From Malus domestica (taxonomy: Eukaryota > Streptophyta > Magnoliopsida > Rosales > Rosaceae), in NCBI RefSeq assembly GCF_042453785.1, contig NC_091673.1, positions 5,172,501 through 5,236,500 on the forward strand: DNA of 64,000 nt. The letters run 5' to 3'. This document shows, in pieces, positions 36,288 through 48,926 of the stretch. How positions within the stretch are numbered: position 1 is the stretch's first letter; each line of letters starts with the position of its first letter. Below the pieces are notes generated by a model that was given only the letters and a program-made list of their open reading frames with translations, did no database searches and was not told the origin of the DNA. The translations under genes and the position numbers were made by a program.

Positions 36288-36495
36288 GGAGGAGGATTAT
36301 CTTCCTTCTTATTCTTATCCCTTCCCTTCCCTCTTCTTCTCTCCTCTCACACGTTATTTTTTGTCTTATTATCTCTATAAAAAAATCAACATAAGATATT
36401 AACGTGGCTTAATCGTAACCGTTCAAATAAGATGAAAGATAGAATGAAAGGGAAAGAGAAAGAGAAAGAGATTAGGAGGAAGATAATCCTCCTCC
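36288..36495. mobile_element. Mutator-like MITE with 9-bp target duplication
   Basis: The element begins GGAGGAGGATTATCTTCC and ends GGAAGATAATCCTCCTCC. It is flanked by a perfect 9-base duplication GTTTGCAGG (36279-36287 and 36496-36504). It is 208 bases long with no coding capacity. Its middle (TTTTTGTCTTATTATCTCTATAAAAAAAT) resembles the middle of the MITE at 29260-29480, so the two are probably related. Confidence 0.9.
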
Positions 36496-37310
36496 GTTTG
36501 CAGGAGACAGTGAATCGGTGATAGAAGCGAGTTCTTGGGTGTAAAAATTAGATTAATTAAACGAATTTCTTGATTTGGTAGAATAGAGGAAGAGATGGGT
36601 CTTTCTTCAAAATTATACTGGTGTGACCCATATTTGACAAAGTGTTTACTTGGGTACAGAGTCTATCCATAATTGGGACCCGTATGCAGTATTTGAGAAA
36701 GTGTATGCTGGGCCAGGGCAGAGAGTTAGTCAATGCAGACTTGTTTTTTGAGCGAGTCTCCCAGCATTCCTCAACAACTAATATTAATAAATAATTACAA
36801 AATAATCATACAACAATTTCTCAAGCAAATTTATCCAAAATTATACCATGTCAAATCAAATCACACAAGTTTCAGTCGGAAATTCAAGTAAAATTAAAAC
36901 TCCAACCGATTCACGCTGTAAAATCAAGAGCTAGAAGAACCAGAAAAATAAAAAAATAAAAAGAAAAAGCAAATTCCTTTGAAAAATCGAACAATTACAG
37001 CAACGAAAACGGTAAGGAATGCAAAATTAGAGTGAAAATTCACCTCAGGATGGAAGCGTTTGTCTGCGAGGTTAGCGAAGACGAGAAGCGGCCACGTGAA
37101 ATTTGGGAAATAGGAATTGCAGAGAAGTGGATATTTATAGGGCCGCGAAGGGAGTGGAAATTTTGGGCGAGAGGGTTTTATCTTTATCCGCGCCAAGGAA
37201 GAAGTTCGGGTCGCTTTCGGGGACAGCACAGCTTTGCGCAGAATTTTCCTAGGTGCGTGACACGCAGGTTCTGTGGCCACCTCCGTACCGTATCTTTTGG
37301 TATAACTTAA

Positions 37311-40300
37311 ATATGAGATTACTAGTTTTAATAATAAGATTAATTTTATTGATGATGATTAGGCTTTCATGTGATGTGTTAATGCTTGAATTTTACTTGA
37401 ATTTGATCTAGTGTGGTCCTTCTATTTTATTTATTTCCCAAAGCCTAGGTATCTCATACCTCAAAAGATAGGACTAATCTTTAATAGGGCTCGAAAAAGC
37501 TCTAGGTATTTCAGTTTATTCTTGACAACAATCAAATGGCACATGTTCTTTTAAAACTTTTAACCAGGAAATCACTCATATTTTTATCAGTTTTATATCT
37601 CATACCCAAAATCAAAGAGTAAACCTGACTTGAAATTCTACTGTGGTCTATGAATGAATGCTTAGATTTCAATCTCACTCTCAACCCAAGCCAACCCAAA
37701 AAACTAAAAATAATTTTAATTAATATTTGTGGTTTTTTTTTAATTATATGCAAAGAGTATGTTTGGAAGTCCTTTAAAAATTATTAAAATGTATTCAAAT
37801 AACCAAATATGCTTCTGACAACGTTATCATAAAACATTATAAAATGTATTGCACAGCACATTAATCACAGGCAAATTCCTTTTCTAATGTAGTCCCAATA
37901 CCACGTGAAGCCGTAGTGTACTAATGTTAACCCCCTAGTCAATCACTAAGCCAAAGTAGAGCCTTAGCTGCATAAAATTTGTCGTGGGAGATCAAACTCA
38001 AGTTGGAAGATCCTCGACAATTGCTTTTTGAGTGCTTTTACAAGAAGCACTTTGATTTTGAGAACTAACTTTTGCACACCCCTTTTCTCTCATACACATA
38101 TCTATTTATTTATGAACTTTGAATTGAATAAACAAACAAGAATATGCCTACTTATTTATTTATTCAAATAACATAAATAAATAAGACTGTGCATAAAACA
38201 AATAAATATGCGTAAAAAATTATTTATTTGACTTTTTATTAAAAATATCGACATGCTTATAATAAAAACACTTTGAACTAAAAATGTTCAACGAGCAGAA
38301 GTGCTTCCTCTCTCTAAAGTTTACAAATTTTGTTAAAAAAATATGTTGAATTGAGGAGTACTCGTGTTAGTGACATCATTATACATTTATATGACGTCTG
38401 AAGAAAAGTCGAAGAAGCGTGGGCTTTCATTTGTTTGTCATTCAACTGTTTGTGAGAAAATCTGGATTTTAATTGGCTGCTGGTGACTTGTCAAAATACA
38501 TTTTCCTAATTTAATAGATAATTGCGAGCAAGCAACCATTAATTTTCCTAAAATAATATATAATTGCTTGAAAGCAACCGTTGATTTATCGGTATAAAAT
38601 TTGGACCCATTAATCAACATTTTGTGGTTAATATATAATTGGTTGACCCAGCTGGTAAACTTGTATTATGGTCTACGCGCTGTATCATTATCCAAAAACA
38701 AAAAGGCCGAAGATGAATGAGGAAACTCGGCAGCACCTACATTCCCTTTTCAGAAGAGAAACGTTAAGGAAATTCTCTTAAAACTGTGACTTTTTACGTA
38801 TTCTTTGTAATTTCATGTTTTTGGACAAACTATCGTGCCAGTATTATACAATATTATGCAAAAAACGTGAGATGACAAAGAATCCATAGAGAGTTCCACT
38901 TTGAGAGAATTTCCTTAGCAATTCTCTTCTCATAATCAGTAATAGAGCCACTTGACGACCAGGAAAGACTCATGCCTACCTTGAAGTTATTTCACTTTGT
39001 CGCTATGTTTGTGTGCTTTAGGTTGGATACTCATTCTTCAACTTATGTGCTTTTGCTTCCAACTAGTTTTATTTTGTTTCTTTAATTGATTTAAAAATGT
39101 ATTTTACAATTGTATTGTTATGAAACCAAAGACTTATACGAACTAACCTTCCCTAGTTAGTTCACCATTTTGCATGATAGAATGTTGTTTTACAGTCAAA
39201 CTCGTATATAAGAAATAGAGGAAGAATTTATCTTGAAATAAAATTTTCATAGCTGTAGTTTTGGGCCATGATCCTTAATTTTCATTCAACTTATATCTAG
39301 GAACTCATAAGAAGTCAGTGCTGATGATATAATTATCTTAATTGTATTTTTTTCGTGACTACATTACTCTCTTTTGATTAAAATTTCTTTCCACTACATA
39401 AAGTGAAACTTCAAGTTTGCTCCCACTAGTTATATTATTTTTGTCCAAGTGTTTTCATATGGCTTAGAGACCCCTCCTAACCTCGATTTCTGACTCCACC
39501 GCTACCCGAAATATCCCCCCTCTTTCTATTCTTGTGCTTCGTTTTACATGAAAAACGTTTGCTCTACTATTTGAGAGAAGCTTGCTTTCTTCAATTTTAT
39601 TGTGAACGAAGACGACCTGGTTTACCAGACGCTGATTCAAAAATGATTAAAAGCATAGCATTTTTTAATGTCTAAAAATGAGTTTGGCTGCTGTTGGCAG
39701 AAAAAATTGAAAGTATATCTAAGTCATAGAAGCGCTTTATGAAGAAGTACATGTGAATGCTTATTCATGAAGTACTTTAAAATGTTAACTCCAAACAGGT
39801 CATAAGGTATAACTTGTATTAGGCTATACAAGTGAGCTTCCGACTCATTACAATAAATACTTTGTAAATATCCTATAATTTGACAAATTACTCATACCAA
39901 TACTAATTAAAGTTACAGTATTTCCTTTTACTTATAAGATTAAAGTTTTAATTTCGAATCTTTTAAATAACGAATTTAATAGGCCAATTCGTCAGTTGTC
40001 CAAGATCAAATCCAAAGCCTCACATATCACCTCGCATTTTAATCATGCTTCAATTCAAAGCCCCACCACCAATAATGCTCTCTTTGTCTCTTATTTTGGA
40101 GAAATATTCAGGGTACCAGGCACCTGTGCTAGGTGATGTTTCCACTAGTGGAAATTTTAACATTTAAATATATATATTTTTTTTAATTAACGAAATTTAG
40201 GTGTTATATTCTAACAAGTGGAGAATACCACTTGGCACAAGTGAGTGATGAAAACGCTTAAAAATTTGTCCTTATTTTGACAATTATAGTAGGTTATTGT

Positions 40301-41295
40301 TTCATATTTTGCCTTCTCATCCAATCACGTCCCACATCAATCAATACTAACAAAACAACAATAAAAGAATAATATCATAGTTAAACTTTCAATGTTTAGG
40401 ATGTTTTTTACTCTCTCTCTTAAAAGAAAAAATGTCCTTAACCATGGTTTGTTTCACGTATTAGATGACCAAATATTTTTTCACTTAGATGATGTTTCTG
40501 CAAGGTCTATCTCTTTATTTTGTTTTGAATTTGGATGATTTTTTATTTTTATATACATACAATATTCTACTTTAAGTGGGATTGTTAAAAATCAAGATTG
40601 GTTTTTGGATGAAGTTTAAATTAATCGCACAATGAGTTTAGGTTCAAAATCTTAATTCAAGTCAAAGAAGGTGAGATTCGGAGGTGACAAATTTTTGGTG
40701 GAAGAATGATTTGTGAGGTGTGCAGTATATAAAAAAGAGATCGTGCAACAAGACAAGAACTTTCAACTTAACACACAAATCAACGTTCTACGCGAAAACC
40801 TCACACCTACAATTGGCTACTCACCCCAAACATTCTTTACGATTAAGACGCTCATTTTCTTTGAGGATATGTGTTCATAATATCAATTCGGTAGACGGCC
40901 AAACCTTAATATTCACTCGCTTGAGCTCATTAGTAAATTGGCACGCCTACATTAGCATTTGAGCTACTAAAGAAAGGACGTAGTTAGCTCTTAGTTATTC
41001 AACATATGTGCCGCATAGGCTTTGTAATTTTTAGAATCAACCACCATACAATTGATCGCCTACTTACTAAGTATCGAACTTAACACAAATATAATATGTA
41101 CTTGTCATTCATAAAAGTTGAACCTTAAATAAAAAAAAGGTTAACTTTAATAAGAGTTGATGGATTTAGAATGATTTTCCTTCCCAGCTCCAGAACACGA
41201 CGCACTATCCCATGATTCTCTTTTCCAGGTTTGACCTTTTGCCTGTTGGAAATGAATACCGCTAGACAGTAATATATATTTACTATTTAGATTAT
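37311..41295. other. Long AT-rich intergenic region
   Basis: About 4 kb with no supportable gene. It contains the MITE at 38752-38930. A short inverted motif near 40125-40240 (CACCTGTGCTAGGTGATG and CACTTGGCACAAGTGAGTG) may be a small decayed element. The open frame at 40720-40962 has no recognisable motif. Confidence 0.4.
38752..38930. mobile_element. MITE, about 180 bp
   Basis: The left arm (AGAAGAGAAACGTTAAGGAAA) is matched by the inverted right arm (TTTCCTTAGCAATTCTCTTCT), with similarity over about 65 bases including TATTCTTTGT and its complement. The target duplication is not clear. It has no coding capacity. Confidence 0.7.
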
Positions 41296-41309
41296 TTGAT
41301 CATGTATTG

Positions 41310-41800
41310 CAGGGAGCTGAATCGTTTTTTCAGAGGAGTGTTGGCAAGCATGGAGGCTGTCTACCTAAGCAGAAACCCAACTGCAAAAGCAATCTTGGAG
41401 CTTGTTGGGTCCGCTTCCGATGAACAAATTTACTATGATCATTTTGCATTCAGGACTTTTGGGGTAACTCTGTTAAGACTTCAGACTTTGTATATGATGA
41501 TACGCATTCATTTTTGTTGACAAAAAACGATGTTCTATAGAATCTAAACTACGAGCATAGTGTCCTAGCTAACTGACTTAATTAACATATTCATTTTTAA
41601 TTGATCTCGTTAGCATTGTGTATTGGAGTTGTTTCAAATTTGGAACAATAAATAGGTGAATGGTTATGGGATTGATTCCATGGCCAAAATTTTCCTGGAT
41701 TTTGGGTACACGCCGCGGGAGGAGTTAAGATTCCCAGCTAAGAAATTGAGAGCATTGTGGTTTTCTCCTCCCAGTGTTCCCATTCCTCATGGCGGTATAT
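41310..41800 (+). pseudogene. Fragment of a DUF1338 gene (2-oxoadipate dioxygenase/decarboxylase)
   Basis: Two exon-like blocks survive. Block 1 (about 41310-41465) reads FFRGVLASMEAVYLSRNPTA ... YYDHFAFRTFG, followed by a GT donor. Block 2 (about 41656-41798) reads VNGYGIDSMAKIFLDFGYTP ... RFPAKKLRALWFSPPS. These match the N-terminal part of plant DUF1338 proteins, plastid enzymes related to bacterial HglS that convert 2-oxoadipate to 2-hydroxyglutarate in lysine breakdown. The DHFAFRTFG block holds an expected metal-ligand His. No start or transit peptide is seen upstream, and nothing after 41800 continues the protein. A TA-type repeat follows instead. I take it as a duplicated, truncated gene piece. 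A missed intact gene is unlikely, because the later exons are absent from the next 350 bases. Confidence 0.8.
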
Positions 41801-42177
41801 ACATACATACATATATATATATATATCAATATATGTTCCTCTGTTCATGGAAAATAGATAACATGTTGTGGTCAGATGGTTCCTGTTTCGCATATAGTGA
41901 AACTGTTGTATTAATAAGATGACAAATTAAATATGGTATTTCCAACCAAATATGGCAGAAGACATTTTTGCTCAAAGAAGCTTCACCTGCCCTTGCATTC
42001 TAAACATAACATCAAAGCAAACATGAATCCCTGCTGCTTTTCCAGCTGTCCAAGAACAAATGCTTTAACCGAAAATTACATCTATACGGATCGAAGAAGC
42101 GAAAAACGGGGAAAAAGAAGAAGAAAATGATTGCTGACAGGAGGTGGGAATTGATACAGACAGCTGCCAACCCTATC

Positions 42178-45100
42178 TTACGATTTGCCATTAGGTTTTG
42201 GTGATGGTTGGGGATGTTGAAGGTGATATGGAGAAGCATGGGTACCATTTGGTATCGAAAGGCTCCTCTGCTGATTATGCCCGTTCCTCGTCAGCAATCC
42301 TCCCTGTGGTCTGACGCCGTTTCTGGTATTTGGGCTGGACCCGACACGGTCACCTTGCATGGTCTGGAAATAATATGACGAGCTTGCCATGTCCTTGAGG
42401 GCTGGCAGCGGCTTTAAGGCTTCGACAACTTCACTCATTAAGGGTCTGGCCTTTGGATCTCGACTAAGGCAGTGAGCAGCTAGTTGTGCGGCTTTTTGAA
42501 CACCTTTTATTGAAAAGTGGCCTTCAAGCCGAGGATCTATCAACCGGTAGAATCTTCTTCTTTCTCCTAGATGTGGCCGTGCCCACTCCACAAGGTTATG
42601 TTCGCCATTGGGTCGATTTTTGTCCATGGATCTTCTGCCAGTCAGCATCTCGAGTAAAACCACACCAAAACTATAGACATCACTCTTAGATGTAAGATGT
42701 CCTGCAACAAAATACAAGTGAATCTACTTAGACTTCAACAAAGTATTGAGAATCTTTACGTACATCGACAACATAATGTCCAACAGGATGAGCACTAATT
42801 GCAGCCACCGTCTTGAGACCTAGCTCCTGTAAATAACACTCACTACCAGATAATGGCAGTATAACTTCTATATGCTCAAGACATGAAGTTTGAGAAACTA
42901 AACCAAGCAAACTAGTGAGGCGGATGGGCAATTACAAGAAAAAACGAAGAGACGACCATTTAAGTATTTCAATAGCAGTATCTTAACTAATTATCTTTGA
43001 GAGATATATTCCTTACCAGTCATTACATATTCTGGAGCTGCATAACCATAAGTTCCCATCACACGGGTGGAGACATGAGTTTTATCACCCTCGGGACCAT
43101 CTTTGGCAAGTCCAAAGTCAGACAGCTTGGCATTGTAATCCTGAAATGGCACTTTATTAGAAAGATGAATCATATAAAGGGGGAGTATGTGAGTTTTCCA
43201 AAGCTTCAAGCACATACTGCGTCCAATAAAATGTTAGAGGTTTTAAAGTCACGATAGATCACAGGTCTTTCTGCTTCCTCATGGAGAAAAGCAAGGCCCT
43301 TTGCAGCACCTAATGCAATCTTCATTCGAATAGACCATGGAAGAGGCAACGACCCTGCACATAGTAGATATTGTGAATGCCAAAAATAATACTCCTAATT
43401 GGCTAATTGGGTGCACTGAATGAAAAATAAATTTTCAGAAAGGCAGTTACATACTCCTAAATAGATGGTTCTCCAAGCTCCCTCGAGGCATGAACTCATA
43501 CACTAGCAGCCTTTGATCATCTTCAATGCAGTATCCTATAAGTTTAACTAAGTTTGGATGGACAAGGTCACCAAGATAATTTACTTCAGCCTGCCACGTT
43601 GAAAGCCAAACAAAAATCAATAATTGTACAAAATGGGCATAGAACATCAAACTATTAAGCAGTGCTAAAGTTACGAAAAAATAAGGAAAGGTCCAAACCA
43701 GCCATTCTTTATGACCCTGAAGTCCATCATGGTTAAGAGTTTTAACTGCAACAGTAAGACCTGTGCCAGGTTTTACTGGAGCAGTTCCATTTTCTTCTAT
43801 CCACCCCTTGAACACGCAACCAAAACCACCTTCACCAAGAAGACTTTCAGGTCTGAAATTTCTTGTTGCCAATTTAAGATCAATAAATGTGAATTTTCGC
43901 AACCGTGAAGCAACTTTAAGTTCCTCTTCAAGTTTGGAAGTGGATGCATTACTTTCTGTATTACTAGTGGTTGATGAAGAGACTACAGTAGCTGTTGGTT
44001 GGTCTCTGCTTGTATCATTTATAGATTTAATTTCTGCACACACCAAAAAGAAACATTTGACAACTGATAAAAACATGATTTCATAATCGCACTAAGTTGA
44101 AAACATGTAACCATTAAGCAAATTAAGTTTAAAGCATACGTAGGATTTGATGTAAGAGATTATTCTAGAAGACAAGTACACACAGCTGAAGAAATGCACA
44201 AAAAGATATACCAAATTCTGTGTGTTTGATAAGAGTATCAGCTGTCCAACACAGAATAGAATATCAAATAGAACTGCTCAAACTATCATATAAGTCAGTA
44301 GCGTTCAATAGGAATTTAGAAGACCATCGAAATTAGACGCCGTGACGACAGCCATCTGACATGGGCCATGTATCTTAAAAAACCAGTTTATATCTAGAAT
44401 CACTATATATTTAACTCAACAACCACTCTTCCAACCCCAGGAAAATGTTGCTAAAGCCATAATTTTCCATCCCAGTATGATACAGACTCACCTCTGCTAC
44501 CAAAATTTCATCTGCATGCCCAATCTTTTCCTTGCCAATTCCGTAATTATCAACCTCACTGTTCCTAACTCACACAGATTGAGCCTTCCTAGTTGCTGAT
44601 TAGTTTTCATAACCTTCCACACAAGACAGACCTAATTTGTTGGTTGACAATCCTCAGAAGAAGCAGATAAGTTTTATACAAAGCATACAACAAACCAAAA
44701 GAGAGTGAAAACTACAGGATAGTACAGTATCAGGATACCCAAGCCTTCATCCTTCAATAAGGCGGAATGCACTTCAAGTTTTCGCAAACATGTGTCTTAC
44801 GTATTTATTTAGTCATACAGTCTGGAATCAAGATATTGTTTTCGCGCTATAGGAAGCCCAGCAAAGAGGGATAACTCTTGTTCTCAAAAGCAAGCTCACA
44901 TGTTTCTGTGGAATGTTTCTTTCAGGATCAAGAGGCTTTTTCAGCCACCAATCAGGTTATTCTCGAATGAGAAACCAAAAAAGCTCAACTGGGTTTCATC
45001 TCTAGACTCTAAACCCCCCCCCCCCCCTCTCCAAAACGCAAATTTTACCACGGTAACTGCAGGTATATTTAAAAAAAAAACTGGGAATTTCCATGCTTTA

Positions 45101-45579
45101 AAATCCACCAGGAGCAAAGCTCTTTGGATTGACGAAGTAGTATAATGCAGTCAACTTATGGGCAACTACTTACAGAATCTCCACGCTAAATTTGCTTATC
45201 CTATGACTGACAAAGTAAGAACTCTCAGATTACACAACACAAGCTCAAACAGAAACAACAGAACAATCCCAAAAAGCAATCAATCTCAAGTCTCAACAAG
45301 CAAACTTGAAAGCATATGAGCTACTAAAAAAAGTGATTCCAAGAAAAGCAGAAAGTTACCACCACAGTGAGTAGCACTGGTCCCACTGGTTGAGCTATCG
45401 ACTTTGGATCTTGAAGAAATGCAGCTCCCAAAGAACCTCAGCCTAACCCAACACCCACTCCCCTCCTCCTCCACGTCATCATCATCATCCCCATCAGCTT
45501 TGTGCTTCTTCTTCCTCCGCACCTTCGATTTGCTAATGTCCCAGGCCTCCACTTTACCATCCTCAGCTTTCAAACCCAT
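42178..45579 (-). CDS. Receptor-like cytoplasmic kinase, RLCK VII (PBL34/35/36 type)
   Basis: PBL34-group kinases act below lectin-type receptor kinases such as LORE in immune signalling at the plasma membrane. Exons 45360-45579, 43699-44033, 43455-43590, 43218-43354, 43017-43140 and 42178-42701 join in frame to 491 aa. The N-terminus ([20 protein letters not shown]) has Gly2 for myristoylation, then an acidic stretch and a Cys-containing segment ([15 protein letters not shown]) typical of the subgroup. Kinase motifs are complete: [29 protein letters not shown], catalytic [17 protein letters not shown] in [15 protein letters not shown], activation-loop [18 protein letters not shown] and [17 protein letters not shown]. 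The YRD variant of HRD is normal for RLCK VII. A low-complexity Asn/Gln/Pro tail ends the protein. Intron 1 is about 1.3 kb and contains a run of about 15 C near 45016. Confidence 0.94.
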
Positions 45580-46227
45580 TTCACAAACCCTAAAAACAAT
45601 CAAATCCCGATACCATCAAACACCCAAATCCACCACCCTTCCCACCGCCGCAGAACCACCCAGAAACGTCTCTAGCCGCCGCCGACACAACCCATATGAA
45701 AACCCACCAAAATCTCTGAAATTTCCGAACTTTACAAAAACCCAACTGAATTTAGAGGAAAAAAAAGACGTCCCAGCTGAGAAAATAGCTAGATCACGCA
45801 GAAAGTAGATCAAATTCGACGAACCCTTGAAGTGAAATCGACCAGCTCGCGAGGAAAATGGGAAAAAACCAAAATACCCAATAGAAAAGTGTCCGTTTTT
45901 ATCAGAAAGGAACAGCGAAATCTTCAGTTTTAACCCAGAAATGTCTGCAGAAATCTCAGAAAATACTCCCACAAGCTGACCAGTTTAAAGTTGGGTGAAA
46001 AAATAAATAATATTTTTTTGGGGACCAAAAATAAATAAATAATTTGATAAAATACCCTTACAAGACACATATAATATTCCGAATTATCGATTCTCTCTCT
46101 TCATTTTTTAAAGCTATTTTTAATGGAACCGAAGACTAGAAAAGGGCCAATCGAGCTGCCGGAGAAAACGGGCAGCTGGTATGGGCTGCCCATTGTGTTG
46201 CTGGACCGTACGAGGTGCAAGTCTTTG

Positions 46228-46398
46228 GAGAAATTTTTAATTGTGACGAGAACATAAGTGATACATCACGTGTTTTAATAGGAATGATGAGAAATTTTAT
46301 TTTTTAAGTTATTAACTTTTTAGCACACATATCCCACAATTTATATAATGATATGTGATGTAACCATCCTTTATACTAGTCACACTGAAAAATCTCTC
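46228..46398. mobile_element. MITE, family B copy 1
   Basis: Ends are GAGAAATTTTTAATTGTGAC and the inverted GTCACACTGAAAAATCTCTC. A second, diverged copy lies at 62951-63116 and shares the inner TTTAAGTTATTAACTTTTT. The element is about 171 bases, without coding capacity and without a clear target duplication. Confidence 0.78.
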
Positions 46399-47255
46399 AA
46401 ATGTCTGAGGCTACGGAAAAGAGGGAAGGGGGCGGGCAGTTCGGGCAGGGGGAGAAGGGAAAAGTAGGAACAGTTCGGGCAGGAGAGAGAAAGGAAGAGG
46501 TGGGACCCAGTCGGATGGTGACGTGTCTGGCTGGGTGGGCGGACGGAAACGCCCGCGTCAGGTTTAAATCATCACTACTCAGAACCTGCAAAATCTTGCA
46601 ATGCATGCATCTAATTATTCTCATCTTTTTTTTATTTATTTATTTATTTTTTTTCGAATTTTCAACTTGTTTTTGTTATGCTAAAATTAAAAAGTATTTC
46701 CGAATCTTATTTAATTCTACGAGTCACGGATTCGTGGAGTTGGAAAACAAAACAGTGTTGACAATTTAAAAAAAAAAAATTTTTAAATAATAATATCATT
46801 TTTGTTTTCTAATTTTGTATTGGTGAGAGAGGGATGGTCAATTATTGAATAGATGTAGATAATGCGATAAAACCCATAAACAAAAAAAGGTAATGGCAGG
46901 CATTATCTTGTTGTTCGATTGAGAGGGAAATGAGTTCATATTGGAAAAAAGGAGATTGTAAAAATCACTAGTAATCAAGAATTATAAGTGATCTAACTAG
47001 TATATGCTTTTACATTAAAAAACAAAATTTAAAAAAAATGCAAAAAGCGTGCAAAAAACAAAAATATTTCGCGTCTAAATTTATGATTGTTGATGAAAAT
47101 AAAGATATTTTGGCTATTGATGCCAAACCCAAGCCATCATGGATAGAGGAGTTTAAATCTTCTGCAATTAAAATTTTGTGGCCTATTTGTGTCTTGTCAC
47201 TTGAATGACATGTATTCTTTTGGCTTTATTTATCTTTAGTTTGTTTTTTTTTTTA

Positions 47256-47403
47256 GGGGTGTGATATCCACACACCGTTTTTTACTTCTCTCACACATTT
47301 TTAGTTTTCGTCCGTTGGATCGGAGGAATTGAAGAAAATCAACGGACATAAATTAACAAGAGGTGTGTGAGAAGTAAAAATGGGTATGTGGATAGCACAC
47401 CCC
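47256..47403. mobile_element. hAT-like MITE, family A copy 2
   Basis: Begins GGGGTGTGATATCCACACAC and ends TGTGGATAGCACACCCC, with the shared internal word TCCGTTGGAT and its relatives. Both flanks are T-rich, consistent with an 8-base T-tract duplication but not proof of one. It is the same family as 35340-35486 and 56826-56973. Confidence 0.85.
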
Positions 47404-48744
47404 TTTTTTATTGAGAAGATAAGTTCAAGAGTTAATACTGTTAAACAAAGATTAAATGAATTGTCAGGTGTCAGCGAATGATAAGTTATAAAGATGTCGA
47501 ATTTTGGGTGCAGAAGATTTGATCTCGGCTAGGAGAAGTACTGTGAGCTAAATTAAAAGGAGGATAAGATTAAGATTTAGATTAAGGTATTGACATTATT
47601 AGTTTGTTTATTAGTTTTAAGAAATGTGAGTTGAGATTAAGGTCTTAGCGTGCAACGCAAAGATTGACTTCCAACTTCCAATATGCTTATTATTCTTCTT
47701 TTTTTTATCCAATAAGAATGTTGTGCCTGCATTTTTTTTTAATGTTCAATGATTATTTTAATTTTAAATTAATAAAAATAAAAACGAGAAAATGTGACAA
47801 AAAATAAGAGTGTGAAAGTTACTCGTTTTCGTAGAAAACAAAATATCTTTCCTCTAAACTTGTCACTCTTGACTACCAAAAATGGAGAAGAAAACAAACT
47901 TTTTACTACATAGTAACTGAATCCAAAAATAGAGTTTGGAACAGTAAGAAGCACATGGGTATACCTAATTATACCAACACCAAGTTTGACATGAATATAA
48001 TCACATGTATGAACTGCCGACTTTGTTCCTGAATTATCATCTGAATAAAAATTAGTTCCAAAACTATTTTTTTCGGAGAAGCCAGTCCTTAAACTAATAA
48101 AAATTTGCCAATTACATCTGTAACATTAGATTTGAAGCTATTTTATTCAATTTTCCTTCCACATAAGCCACATGACGCATTTTACAAAGTAATAACATTA
48201 TTTTCTCGCCTATAAACCCTTAAAGTTGCATATAAGTTGACGAAAAAAAAAAGGATAAAATAATTATGAATATAATAATAGTGATAAAATTAGTAGTTTT
48301 TAATGAATTTATGATATTATTTTATAAAAAAAAAAAATTTAAGAACTTAATTTTCAATGAAGTAATAACTAAGCGACTAAATCAAAAGTTCACTCTAATT
48401 ACAATTTTTTTTTTTTTTGGAAACATTACATTTTACAACTTAATTTCATATGATTATTACCCAATGTTAAATGATGATTGGGATTTGGGGGAGTAGGCCA
48501 ACCTGTCCTGTATCATGCCATAAGGTTAAGGGATCAAAGTTGAAAACCACAACTCTGTCAATATCATCTGCCTGGATTTTCAGAAATTGCCATTATTTAT
48601 TTTGTTTTTCAAATTTTAGTATGAATGTCAATGGTCGTACATAAAAAAAATTAATAAAAAAATCTTATTTTATACATCTATATATTTATTTATTTTGTTG
48701 AAATCACGAGTCTCAACCTCTAAACAAGACTTTTACTGGGTGTG

Positions 48745-48926
48745 CTACTGCGACAATATAAATAACGCACTATGTTTGAAAAATTAAAACAAATAACATT
48801 ACATCATTAGTTTAATATACTGTATAGTCACGTAGCTATTGCGACAATATAAATAACGCACTGTGTTTGAAAAATTAAAACAAATAACATTCCGTCATTA
48901 GTTTAATATACCGTATAGTCACGTAG
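48745..48926. repeat. Tandem duplication, period 91 bp, two copies
   Basis: A unit starting CTACTGCGACAATATAAATA and ending TATAGTCACGTAG occurs twice, head to tail, with about five differences. It lies in intergenic DNA. Confidence 0.92.

Larger units (their letters stand above)
35001..37140 (-). promoter_or_regulatory. Probable 5' UTR intron, leader exon and TATA box of the HIR gene
   Basis: On the minus strand a TATA box CTATAAATAT lies at 37131-37140. A leader with a CACGTG G-box core (about 37093-37098) follows, then a good donor site at about 37046 (CCTGAG|GTGAAT). The matching acceptor would lie just before the HIR ATG at 35000, giving an intron of about 2 kb. I infer this from signal order only; no transcript evidence is available here. 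The intron contains a hAT MITE, a Mutator-like MITE and a 45-base tandem duplication. Confidence 0.55.
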
